Positions 1-4,976 of a stretch of DNA of 5,034 nt are shown here, in pieces. The position numbers and the translations under genes are program-made. Each line of letters opens with the position of its first letter. Positions within the stretch are counted from its first letter, which is position 1. The DNA lies in NCBI GenBank assembly GCA_018369015.1, contig JAGZDD010000227.1, forward strand, positions 1-5,034. The letters run 5' to 3'. The stretch comes from Clostridiales bacterium (lineage in GTDB: Bacteria > Bacillota > Clostridia > Lachnospirales > Lachnospiraceae). The notes below the pieces were generated by a model, which searched no databases, had not been told where the DNA came from, and worked only from the letters and a program-made list of their open reading frames with translations.

Positions 1-1250
1 GGATTCAGGGGATCGATCCGGACTTGACTGAGGCGGCTACGGGTATTGGCCTGAGAAAATCAGAAATTTTGTTTAAGGTGCAAATTCCTCTCGCCCTTCC
101 TGTGATTATGGCAGGTATAAGAATTTCTGCGGTGACAGCCGTTGGTTTAATGACTATGGCAGCCTTTATTGGCGGCGGCGGCCTTGGCTATCTTGTATTT
201 TCAGGAATCAGCACAGTGAATAACAGCCAGATTCTTGCAGGGGCGATTCCAGCCTGTATTCTGGCGCTCCTTGTAGATTTTTTGCTTGGACAGCTTGAAA
301 AGCTGACGACTCCTGTAAGTATGCGCAGCGCCTCAGCGAAAAGACAGAGACGGCGCCGCAAAATCCTGCTGATTGTATCGGCGGCGGTGATTGCTTTGTT
401 CCTTGTGATTTCGGGAGTACGGGGAAGCCAGGGAAAAAAACAGGAAAGCCTGGTCGTGGGCGGAAAAAATTATACAGAGCAGCGAGTTCTTTGTGAGCTT
501 GTTTCTCAGGCCATTGAGCGGGAAACAGGACTTCATGTGGTGAGAAAAAATAATCTTGGAGGAACCCAGGTTGTTTTTAACGCCATGAAAAGCAAGGATG
601 TGGATCTTTATATTGAATATACGGGAACCGCATACACAGAAACGTTGGGCTATCCGCCCATTTCAGATATGAATGAGGTATTTGAGACAGTCAAAAATGA
701 TTTTATGGAATCCTATAACCTGGCAGTTTTAGACCAGTTTGCGTTTAACAATACATATACGCTGGCTGTAAAGCCGGAGCTGGCAGAGGAATATGGGCTT
801 AAAACTATCAGTGACCTTGCCGCTCTTGGTGAAACATTTATTATATCGCCTACACTGGAATTTATGAACCGGGAGGATGGGCTTCCCGGGCTAAAGAAAG
901 CTTATGGGCTGGAATTTTCCGAAGAAATCGGCATTGACGGCGCCCCGCGCTATACTGCTTTGATGAGCGGAGAGAGTGATATTATCGACGCTTTTTCCAC
1001 CGACGGGCTTTTAGAAAAATTTCAATTGGCAGTGCTTGAGGATGATAAGGATTTCTTTCCGCCCTATTATCCGGTTCCAGTCATCCGCAATGAGATTTAT
1101 GAAAAATACCCGGAATTAAAAAATGTTTTTGACAAGCTTGGCCCATTGCTTACTGAAACAGTTATGCAGGATCTCAACTACCAGATTGACGAGCTGCAAA
1201 AAAGCGAGAGCGCTGTTGCCAGCGAATTTTTAGACAAAAACGGCTTTTAA
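1..1250 (+). CDS. Fused osmoprotectant-type ABC transporter permease/substrate-binding protein, 5' partial
   Basis: This is the C-terminal part of an importer component of the OpuB/OpuC family (glycine betaine, carnitine, choline or related compounds), with membrane permease and extracytoplasmic binding domain in one chain. The frame is open to the left edge; the first full codon is at 3. Numbering from there, residues 10-29 hold the permease EAA loop (EAA, G16, VQIP) that contacts the ATPase. Two permease membrane helices follow at about 34-57 and 76-95. A basic stretch (RQRRRRRK, about 114-120) precedes a third helix at about 119-139, placing the rest outside the cell. Residues 148-415 are the binding domain, with GGKNYTEQ, DLYIEYTGT, NNTYTLAV, DAFSTDG and DDKDFFPPYYP motifs. 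Tyrosines in these motifs may form the ligand cage (inference). The ATPase gene should lie upstream. Ergothioneine or choline is also possible as ligand. The TTG at 24 is internal, not a start. Confidence 0.93.
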   Translation, partial: IQGIDPDLTEAATGIGLRKSEILFKVQIPLALPVIMAGIRISAVTAVGLMTMAAFIGGGGLGYLVFSGISTVNNSQILAGAIPACILALLVDFLLGQLEKLTTPVSMRSASAKRQRRRRKILLIVSAAVIALFLVISGVRGSQGKKQESLVVGGKNYTEQRVLCELVSQAIERETGLHVVRKNNLGGTQVVFNAMKSKDVDLYIEYTGTAYTETLGYPPISDMNEVFETVKNDFMESYNLAVLDQFAFNNTYTLAVKPELAEEYGLKTISDLAALGETFIISPTLEFMNREDGLPGLKKAYGLEFSEEIGIDGAPRYTALMSGESDIIDAFSTDGLLEKFQLAVLEDDKDFFPPYYPVPVIRNEIYEKYPELKNVFDKLGPLLTETVMQDLNYQIDELQKSESAVASEFLDKNGF

Positions 1251-1275
1251 GCGGCGCTTAAAGCTCAAGCGCCGC
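1251..1275. terminator. Inverted repeat between convergent genes, possible bidirectional terminator
   Basis: A perfect 9-bp inverted repeat (GCGGCGCTT at 1251-1259, AAGCGCCGC at 1267-1275, loop AAAGCTC) begins one base after the transporter stop codon and includes the last codons of the opposing HAD gene. The stem is GC-rich, but only short A/T runs flank it (TTTTAA to the left, AAATT to the right). Termination in either direction is therefore plausible rather than certain. Confidence 0.45.
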
Positions 1276-1953
1276 AAATTCGTTAAAGCTTCCGTGCCAG
1301 TGACATGTGATTGGGGCGTTGTCGCGGTTAATAAGGCAGTCCGTAATCAGATACCCCTGCATGCCAAGCTGCTCGGCGCACATATCCTCCTGATTGTCAT
1401 TGCCTACCATAATGCAGTCCTTTGGCGTGCGGTTAAGCTTTTTTAAAAGCTCTTTATAGTAGCCAATATCTGGTTTACAAAAGCTGCTGTTTTCATAGGT
1501 GGTAATGTAGTCAAAATCGGAAGGGTTAAAGCCGGCCCAAAGAAGGCGGTTCCTGGTTGCCACATGGGGAAAGAGGGGATTTGTAGCGGCGACAATCGTG
1601 TATCCTTTTTCTTTTAAACGGTGGACACAGCGGATAATTTCCGGCCGGGCGGCCGTCGCTCCCCTGGCCATGGAAAAATCTGTTTCATAAAAATTAAGAA
1701 ATTCGGCCTCACATACGGATTTGTCAAGCCCCATAAGCTTCTTTGCACACTTCCAGAAAACATTTTCGTTTGTGTCTGTGCCGTCATTGGCGACCATAGC
1801 CTTTGTTCCGGCCCAGACCGTATTAATGAGCGTTTTTACATCATACTGCTTTTCAAAGCGCTTTGCCAGGGCGGCAAAATAAAGCTTTGTAAATTCTTCC
1901 TGGTCCATTGGAAGCAGTGTTCCGTCTAAATCAAATAAACATGTATTCATCAT
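1258..1953 (-). CDS. HAD-family hydrolase (probable phosphatase)
   Basis: This 231-residue cytoplasmic HAD phosphohydrolase has an undetermined small phosphorylated substrate. From the chosen start: motif I is DLDGT with nucleophile D8 and acid/base D10; an alpha-helical cap (type C1) follows to about residue 100; motif II is AATNP (T124, N125); motif III is K160 in CKPD; motif IV is GNDNQED with D186 and D190. All catalytic positions are present and the length is normal. The open frame begins at an ATG at 1968, but on the minus strand an AGAGGA Shine-Dalgarno (1960-1965) lies inside that extension, six bases before the ATG at 1953, so 1953 is preferred; the ATG at 1950 is also possible. It is convergent with the transporter gene and monocistronic. 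Sequence beyond the motifs (TNPLFP, KPDIGYY) does not point to a named enzyme. Confidence 0.9.
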   Translation of the reverse strand: MMNTCLFDLDGTLLPMDQEEFTKLYFAALAKRFEKQYDVKTLINTVWAGTKAMVANDGTDTNENVFWKCAKKLMGLDKSVCEAEFLNFYETDFSMARGATAARPEIIRCVHRLKEKGYTIVAATNPLFPHVATRNRLLWAGFNPSDFDYITTYENSSFCKPDIGYYKELLKKLNRTPKDCIMVGNDNQEDMCAEQLGMQGYLITDCLINRDNAPITCHWHGSFNEFAALEL

Positions 1954-1959
1954 AAAATT

Positions 1960-1965
1960 TCCTCT
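1960..1965 (-). promoter_or_regulatory. Ribosome binding site of the HAD gene
   Basis: On the minus strand this reads AGAGGA and is followed after six bases by ATG at 1953. It would sit within codons 2-4 if translation began at the ATG at 1968, so it decides for the shorter protein. Confidence 0.7.
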
Positions 1966-1995
1966 CATTTGGATTTTCTATACATAATGAAATCT

Positions 1996-2024
1996 ATTAT
2001 ACACCATTTCCTTTATTTTGGCGA
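1996..2024 (-). promoter_or_regulatory. Sigma-A-type promoter of the HAD gene
   Basis: On the minus strand a perfect -10 TATAAT (1996-2001) lies 17 bases from a -35-like TCGCCA (2019-2024, 4 of 6 to TTGACA). The predicted transcript start is near 1989, about 36 bases before the chosen ATG. No other good promoter is seen between here and the gene. Confidence 0.65.
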
Positions 2025-2063
2025 GCAGCGGGTAAAGCAGGAAGCGCCGGAAGCAGAAAAGAA

Positions 2064-2092
2064 ATGACGATATTGGAATATTGTGATACAAT
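2064..2092 (+). promoter_or_regulatory. Extended -10 promoter for the nucleosidase operon
   Basis: The -10 box TACAAT (2087-2092, 5 of 6) is preceded by TGA, giving the extended TGnTACAAT form. ATGACG (2064-2069, 4 of 6 to TTGACA) lies 17 bases upstream as the -35. The predicted start near 2099 gives a leader of about 180 nt before the first structural gene. A TATAAC at 2114-2119 is an alternative -10, but has no good -35 at the usual spacing. Confidence 0.55.
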
Positions 2093-2096
2093 ATTC
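2076..2096. promoter_or_regulatory. Perfect palindrome over the -10 box, probable operator
   Basis: Two 9-base arms, GAATATTGT (2076-2084) and ACAATATTC (2088-2096), are exact reverse complements separated by GAT. The right arm covers most of the -10 box of the operon promoter, a typical position for a repressor that blocks RNA polymerase. No regulator gene is in the window, so the cognate protein is unknown. The size and symmetry fit a dimeric helix-turn-helix repressor. It has no flanking T-run and lies upstream of the predicted start, so an RNA terminator is unlikely. Confidence 0.6.
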
Positions 2097-2098
2097 AC

Positions 2099-2224
2099 GT
2101 AAACGAAAATAAATATAACTATTTTTATTTCCGCGGGCAGTGAGCTGAGCCGACGGGCTTGGAATGGGAACTTTGATTAATTGAGGCAGCTGCTTTAAGG
2201 TGCGATTTTGAAAGGAGATTTCGC
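2099..2224 (+). other. Long 5' leader of the operon, no recognised riboswitch
   Basis: This stretch lies between the predicted transcript start and the leader ORF. It holds an A/T-rich weak hairpin (AAATA...TATTT arms around TAAC at about 2111-2125), a GC-rich patch with CCGCGG (2131-2136), and a small hairpin at 2181-2198 (TTGAGGC/GCTTTAA with G-U pairs around AGCT). I looked for purine, preQ1, THF, ZTP and ykkC consensus elements and recognised none. Leader extent depends on the predicted promoter being right. Confidence 0.35.
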
Positions 2225-2260
2225 ATGGGTATTTGCACAATTCTCTTGTATCGAAAATAA
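2225..2260 (+). CDS. 11-residue leader peptide (upstream ORF)
   Basis: A short ORF encoding MGICTILLYRK starts with ATG seven bases after a near-ideal Shine-Dalgarno, AAAGGAG (2211-2217), at least as good as that of the following gene. It stops at TAA 2258-2260, 20 bases before the nucleoside hydrolase start. Codons 7-9 (CTC TTG TAT) form the 5' arm of a helix that sequesters the downstream Shine-Dalgarno, so a ribosome on this ORF would open that helix. This is the layout of erm/cat-type leader peptides, but I recognise no known leader sequence. It could alternatively be the remnant 5' end of a replaced gene. Translation is inferred, not shown. Confidence 0.5.
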   Translation: MGICTILLYRK

Positions 2261-2272
2261 AATACAGGAGGG
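2241..2272 (+). promoter_or_regulatory. Shine-Dalgarno-sequestering hairpin of the nucleoside hydrolase gene
   Basis: CTCTTGTAT (2243-2251) pairs with ATACAGGAG (2262-2270): eight Watson-Crick pairs and one G-U, with two further G-U pairs possible at 2241-2242/2271-2272. The 10-base loop holds the leader ORF stop codon. The 3' arm covers the whole AGGAGG (2266-2271) of the next gene, whose ATG follows at 2281. A competing 4-bp helix (ACAA 2237-2240 with TTGT 2246-2249) would free the site. Proposed role: translational attenuation or coupling through the leader ORF. Confidence 0.5.
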
Positions 2273-2280
2273 CTTAATAA

Positions 2281-3156
2281 ATGGAGAAAATTTTACTTGA
2301 TACAGATATTGGCGGTGATATTGATGATGCTATTTGTCTTGCATATTTATTAAGAGAGCCGCAATGTAAGCTACTTGGTATTACAACAGTTTGCGGGGAA
2401 TCAGAAAAGAGGGCTGCCGTAGCGGATGCAATATGCAAGGCTGCGGGGAAAGACGTTCCGGTTATAGCTGGATTAGACACGACATTGCAGGCAGTTCCTG
2501 TCTACCCGATTCCCGAAGGCGCAGGTGCTCTATCCCACTGGCCACATAGTCATTTTGAAAAAGCAGATGCTCCTGCTTTTATGTATGAAAAAATAAAAGA
2601 AAATCCGCATGAAGTTATTCTTGTTGGTATTGGAAATATGACAAATATTGCAACAATGTTTCAGAATTATCCAGATACTGCGAATTTATTAAAAGGACTT
2701 TATGTGATGAATGGCTACTTTGGTGCAGAACCATTGCCAGAACCGTGGTACAATTGGAATTGTTGGGCTGATCCTCTGGCTTCCAAAATTGTATTTGAAA
2801 CGAGCGTTGCGGTTCACCGGGTAATTCCGCTGGAAGTAACGGATAGGCTTACAATGATGGCTGAAAAAGCCAGAACATTTTTTATGCCGGGCAGTCATTT
2901 GATGAACGCAGTGTTAGACTTTGGAAATAAATGGCTGGAAAGCTCTAAAAAGCTTACGCTGCATGATCCCTTAGCAGCCGTTTCTATTTTTTACCCGAAT
3001 ATATGTCATTTCCAGAGGGGAAATGTCTATGTTGAAACAAATAAAAAGGACAATATGGGTGAAACCACATTTTCAGCAGATTTGAATGGAAATGTTGAAG
3101 TTGCCGTTTCAGTAGAATGTGAACAATTTTATCATATTTTATCTGATATTTTATAG
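2281..3156 (+). CDS. Nucleoside hydrolase (IunH/Rih-like ribonucleoside N-glycosidase)
   Basis: This 291-residue cytoplasmic enzyme is expected to split the N-glycosidic bond of nucleosides into base and ribose using a bound calcium. The N-terminal metal motif is DTDIGGDIDDA (D7, D9, D13, D15, D16), a variant of the usual DTDPGxDDA with extra residues before the DD pair. GIGNMTNIA (117-124) corresponds to the GPLTNIA segment with a metal-binding backbone position. NCWADP (160-165) matches the N-x3-DP ribose/metal motif. LHDPLAAV (227-234) gives H228 and calcium ligand D229. Length is slightly below the usual 300-320. Where typical members have HGxxGxG, this has EGAGALS (79-85), so base specificity may differ. 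The start has AGGAGG with an 8-base spacer. First structural gene of a three-gene operon; its ribosome site appears sequestered by the leader hairpin. Confidence 0.92.
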   Translation: MEKILLDTDIGGDIDDAICLAYLLREPQCKLLGITTVCGESEKRAAVADAICKAAGKDVPVIAGLDTTLQAVPVYPIPEGAGALSHWPHSHFEKADAPAFMYEKIKENPHEVILVGIGNMTNIATMFQNYPDTANLLKGLYVMNGYFGAEPLPEPWYNWNCWADPLASKIVFETSVAVHRVIPLEVTDRLTMMAEKARTFFMPGSHLMNAVLDFGNKWLESSKKLTLHDPLAAVSIFYPNICHFQRGNVYVETNKKDNMGETTFSADLNGNVEVAVSVECEQFYHILSDIL

Positions 3157-3180
3157 AATGAAAGTCAGGAGGAAATACGT

Positions 3181-3897
3181 TTGAAGGTTGGAATTATATG
3201 TGCCAGTGATGATGAACTTGCCCCTTTTTTACCTGAAATTGTGAATTGTAAAGTGACAGAAAAAGCAATGCTTAAATTTTACGAAGGACAAATTCATGGT
3301 GTGGAAGTGGTCGCTCTGTTTTCAGGAGTGTGCAAGGTAAACGCTGCCATAGCGTCACAAATTTTAATTGATTTGTTTAAGGTGGGTATGATTATTAATT
3401 CAGGAACAGCAGGAGGAATGGCTCCGGAGCTTAAAGTTCTGGATACAGTTATATCTACGGAGGTCTGTTACCATGATGTCGCGAGGGATATTCTGACGGA
3501 ATTTCATCCGTGGATGAAGTCCATATTTTTTGAGGCAGATCATGGGCTGATAAAACTATCTGAAAGAGCTGTAAGAAAAATGAAGCAGGAAGGCAGTGTA
3601 TTTTGGGGAAGGATCGTTACTGGAGAGGCTTTTATCACGGACGACGGGCGAAAAAGAATAAATGATGAATTTGCTCCTCTGGCAGTAGATATGGAAACTG
3701 CAAGCGTGGCTCATGTGTGTTACGTAAACTCTATACCATTTCTTTCCATTCGATGTATTACAGATAACGCAAAACACAGCGGCATTGAAAATTTTGAGGA
3801 GAATTGTGTCCAAGCTTCAGTGATCGCTAAGAATATTACAATAGCTCTATTAGAAGAATATAATGTTTGTAAATTAACCGGGTGTCCAAGGACATAA
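3181..3897 (+). CDS. MTA/SAH nucleosidase-like phosphorylase-superfamily hydrolase
   Basis: This 238-residue protein belongs to the PNP/UDP phosphorylase superfamily and is closest to 5'-methylthioadenosine/S-adenosylhomocysteine nucleosidase (MtnN/Pfs), which hydrolyses MTA, SAH or 5'-deoxyadenosine to adenine and a thio- or deoxyribose. Visible features are MKVGIICA with E12 at the usual water-activating position, SGVCKVNAA (48-56), INSGTAGGM (72-80), STEVCYHDV (92-100), GEAFI (148-152), VDMETASVAHV (169-179) with E172, and RCITDNA (191-197) with the catalytic acid D195. The region after YHDV (ARDILTEFHPWM) differs from typical MtnN, so another purine nucleoside substrate is possible; futalosine hydrolase is a weaker alternative. 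The TTG start is supported by AGGAGG eight bases upstream and by family N-terminal alignment. It begins 24 bases after the nucleoside hydrolase stop. Confidence 0.88.
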   Translation: MKVGIICASDDELAPFLPEIVNCKVTEKAMLKFYEGQIHGVEVVALFSGVCKVNAAIASQILIDLFKVGMIINSGTAGGMAPELKVLDTVISTEVCYHDVARDILTEFHPWMKSIFFEADHGLIKLSERAVRKMKQEGSVFWGRIVTGEAFITDDGRKRINDEFAPLAVDMETASVAHVCYVNSIPFLSIRCITDNAKHSGIENFEENCVQASVIAKNITIALLEEYNVCKLTGCPRT

Positions 3898-3901
3898 GGA
3901 G
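3896..3901 (+). promoter_or_regulatory. Ribosome binding site of the Cof-type phosphatase gene
   Basis: AAGGAG begins on the last two bases of the preceding gene's stop codon and lies ten bases before ATG 3912. It supports that ATG over an in-frame GTG at 3882, which would put this site inside the coding region and would overlap the previous gene. The arrangement suggests translational coupling. Confidence 0.7.
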
Positions 3902-3911
3902 TTTGGGTAAA

Positions 3912-4715
3912 ATGGAAAATAACATTAAATTAGTTGCGGTTGATATTGACGGTACGTTTGTACATTCGGATTATACGTATGATATTCCCAGGTTTTTGCG
4001 CATTTTATCCCGTATGAAAGACTTAGGCTGTCAATTTGTTGTGGCAAGTGGAAATCAATATTATCAGCTCAGGGATTTGTTTCCAGGATATTATGATGAA
4101 TTATCCTTTGTGGCAGAAAATGGGGCTTTGGTAAAAGACCGGACAGAGCTTGTTTTTACCGCAGATATACCAAAGGAAACAGTAGATTTTACGATTGATA
4201 TATGTAGGAAATATCCTGAAATACAAAATGTTTTATGTGGAGTACAAAGCGCATATTGTGAAAGAGGCTCAGTAAGCCAGCAATTTTTTGAACTAACGGG
4301 GATTTATTATCATCGTCTGAAATGGGTGGATGATTTTAAGCAGGTTAACGACAGGATATTAAAATTTGCGCCAACAGTTCCCGAAGAAAAGACATATTTT
4401 TATTATGATATTTTTATAAAGGAGCTTAAAGGAAAACTGGAACCTACAACGAGCGGGCATGGATCGATTGACTTAATTATCCCCGGCTGCCACAAAGCGT
4501 CCGGTTTAAAACGGCTAGTCAAGCGCTGGGGGATTTTGCCGGAGCAATGTGCCGCTTTTGGGGACGGAGGAAATGATATAGAAATGCTCAAATACTGCGG
4601 ATATAGTTACGCTATGGATAACGCTCCCAAAAATGTGAAAAATGCGGCAAAACATGTATGCCCCTCGAATGAAGATGACGGTGTTCTTGTTACATTAGAA
4701 AAACTATTTATGTAA
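3912..4715 (+). CDS. Cof-type HAD-IIB sugar phosphatase (YbiV/SupH-like)
   Basis: This 267-residue cytoplasmic HAD phosphatase has a type IIB cap. Motif I is DIDGT (nucleophile D11, acid/base D13). Motif II is VVASGNQYYQL, with S46 and the GNQYYQL signature typical of the YbiV/SupH branch. The cap runs about 80-185. Motif III is K195 in CHKASGLKRL. Motif IV is FGDGGND (D218, D222). Characterised relatives dephosphorylate sugar phosphates such as fructose-1-phosphate or ribose-5-phosphate, and some HAD-IIB members act on cofactor phosphates; the substrate here is not determined. Length is normal for the family and no motif is missing. It lies 14 bases after the nucleosidase-like gene and is the last gene before a terminator. 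The context suggests it acts on a (deoxy)ribose phosphate arising from nucleoside breakdown, which is inference. Confidence 0.9.
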   Translation: MENNIKLVAVDIDGTFVHSDYTYDIPRFLRILSRMKDLGCQFVVASGNQYYQLRDLFPGYYDELSFVAENGALVKDRTELVFTADIPKETVDFTIDICRKYPEIQNVLCGVQSAYCERGSVSQQFFELTGIYYHRLKWVDDFKQVNDRILKFAPTVPEEKTYFYYDIFIKELKGKLEPTTSGHGSIDLIIPGCHKASGLKRLVKRWGILPEQCAAFGDGGNDIEMLKYCGYSYAMDNAPKNVKNAAKHVCPSNEDDGVLVTLEKLFM

Positions 4716-4720
4716 AAATG

Positions 4721-4769
4721 AAAAAGTCCAGGAGAAATCTAAATGTAAAAGATTCCTCCCGGATTTTTT
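4721..4769 (+). terminator. Intrinsic terminator of the operon
   Basis: A long hairpin lies six bases after the phosphatase stop codon. The left arm (4721-4740) pairs with the right arm (4750-4769) around AAATGTAAA. From the loop outwards: AATCT/AGATT, a mismatch, GGAG/CTCC, a mismatch, TCC/GGA, a G-T pair, then AAAAA/TTTTT. The 3' arm ends in six T residues, as expected for a Rho-independent terminator. The A/T outer part makes it partly bidirectional. Confidence 0.8.
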
Positions 4770-4950
4770 ACTATGAAAGCTATCAAGTGGGCAGACACAG
4801 GGGCAAGTTTACTTGACCCTGCGTCTGCACATTTGATAACCCCAAAGTATGAGCACGAGTTGCCGTCAGGCAACGGAAAGTGCGAATACTTTGGAACAGG
4901 ATTGCGGGAGTGCCGCCAGCACGGAGCAATCCTGAGCTTTCATTTATAGT
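4770..4950. repeat. Structured MITE/REP-like element with inverted ends and three internal hairpins (copy 1)
   Basis: The ends are near-perfect inverted repeats: ACTATGAAAGCT (4770-4781) and AGCTTTCATTTATAGT (4935-4950, TTAT inserted). Between them are three hairpins with almost no linker. Helix A (4781-4838) has 28 paired positions, of which 24 are Watson-Crick and one G-U, with a two-base centre. Helix B (4842-4894) has CCAAAGTAT/ATACTTTGG, a symmetric GA/GA internal loop, GCAC/GTGC, then GTTGCC/GGCAAC around GTCA. Helix C (4897-4934) has CAGGATTGC/GCAATCCTG and GTGC/GCAC around CGCCA. The whole can fold as a four-helix junction. No transposase, coding signal or T-tract was seen. The wobble pair in helix A weakly favours a plus-strand RNA. 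It may be a dispersed repeat or a structured RNA; the family is not recognised. Confidence 0.65.
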
Positions 4951-4951
4951 G

Positions 4952-4971
4952 ATGCCGCCGGACGGCGGCAT
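4952..4971. repeat. GC-rich hairpin between the two element copies
   Basis: ATGCCGCC (4952-4959) and GGCGGCAT (4964-4971) form a perfect 8-bp stem around GGAC. It competes with a second pairing, CGGAC (4959-4963) with GTCCG (4972-4976). There is no T-run after it, so a terminator role is not supported. Confidence 0.55.
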
Positions 4972-4976
4972 GTCCG

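Noticed and set aside
24..1250. A complete protein starting at TTG 24
   Set aside because: The frame is open through the left edge and codons 3-23 (IQGIDPD) continue the permease family alignment just before the EAA loop, so the gene is 5' truncated by the window.
1621..1929. 102-residue plus-strand ORF
   Set aside because: It lies entirely antisense to the HAD gene, whose catalytic motifs are clear, and has no family features of its own.
1258..1968. HAD start at ATG 1968
   Set aside because: The only Shine-Dalgarno (1960-1965) lies inside the extra five codons, ideally spaced for ATG 1953.
2076..2096. Palindrome as a transcription terminator
   Set aside because: The A/T-rich stem has only a 3-base loop and no T-run, and it overlaps a -10 box, which favours an operator.
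2013..2240. 75-residue minus-strand ORF in the intergenic region
   Set aside because: It crosses the palindrome, promoter and leader ORF, has no good ribosome site and shows no recognisable domain.
3158..3184. 8-codon ORF whose TGA overlaps the TTG start of the nucleosidase-like gene
   Set aside because: There is no Shine-Dalgarno before its ATG; the AGGAGG inside it serves the TTG start. The overlap is probably accidental.
3882..4715. Phosphatase start at GTG 3882
   Set aside because: It would overlap the previous gene, has no ribosome site at the right distance and adds residues ahead of the conserved N-terminal strand; ATG 3912 has AAGGAG upstream.
4783..4971. 62-residue minus-strand ORF across the repeat element
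   Set aside because: It runs through the arms of the hairpins, so its residues are explained by repeat structure. No ribosome site or recognised domain was seen. Such frames are often annotated as hypothetical proteins in repeats.
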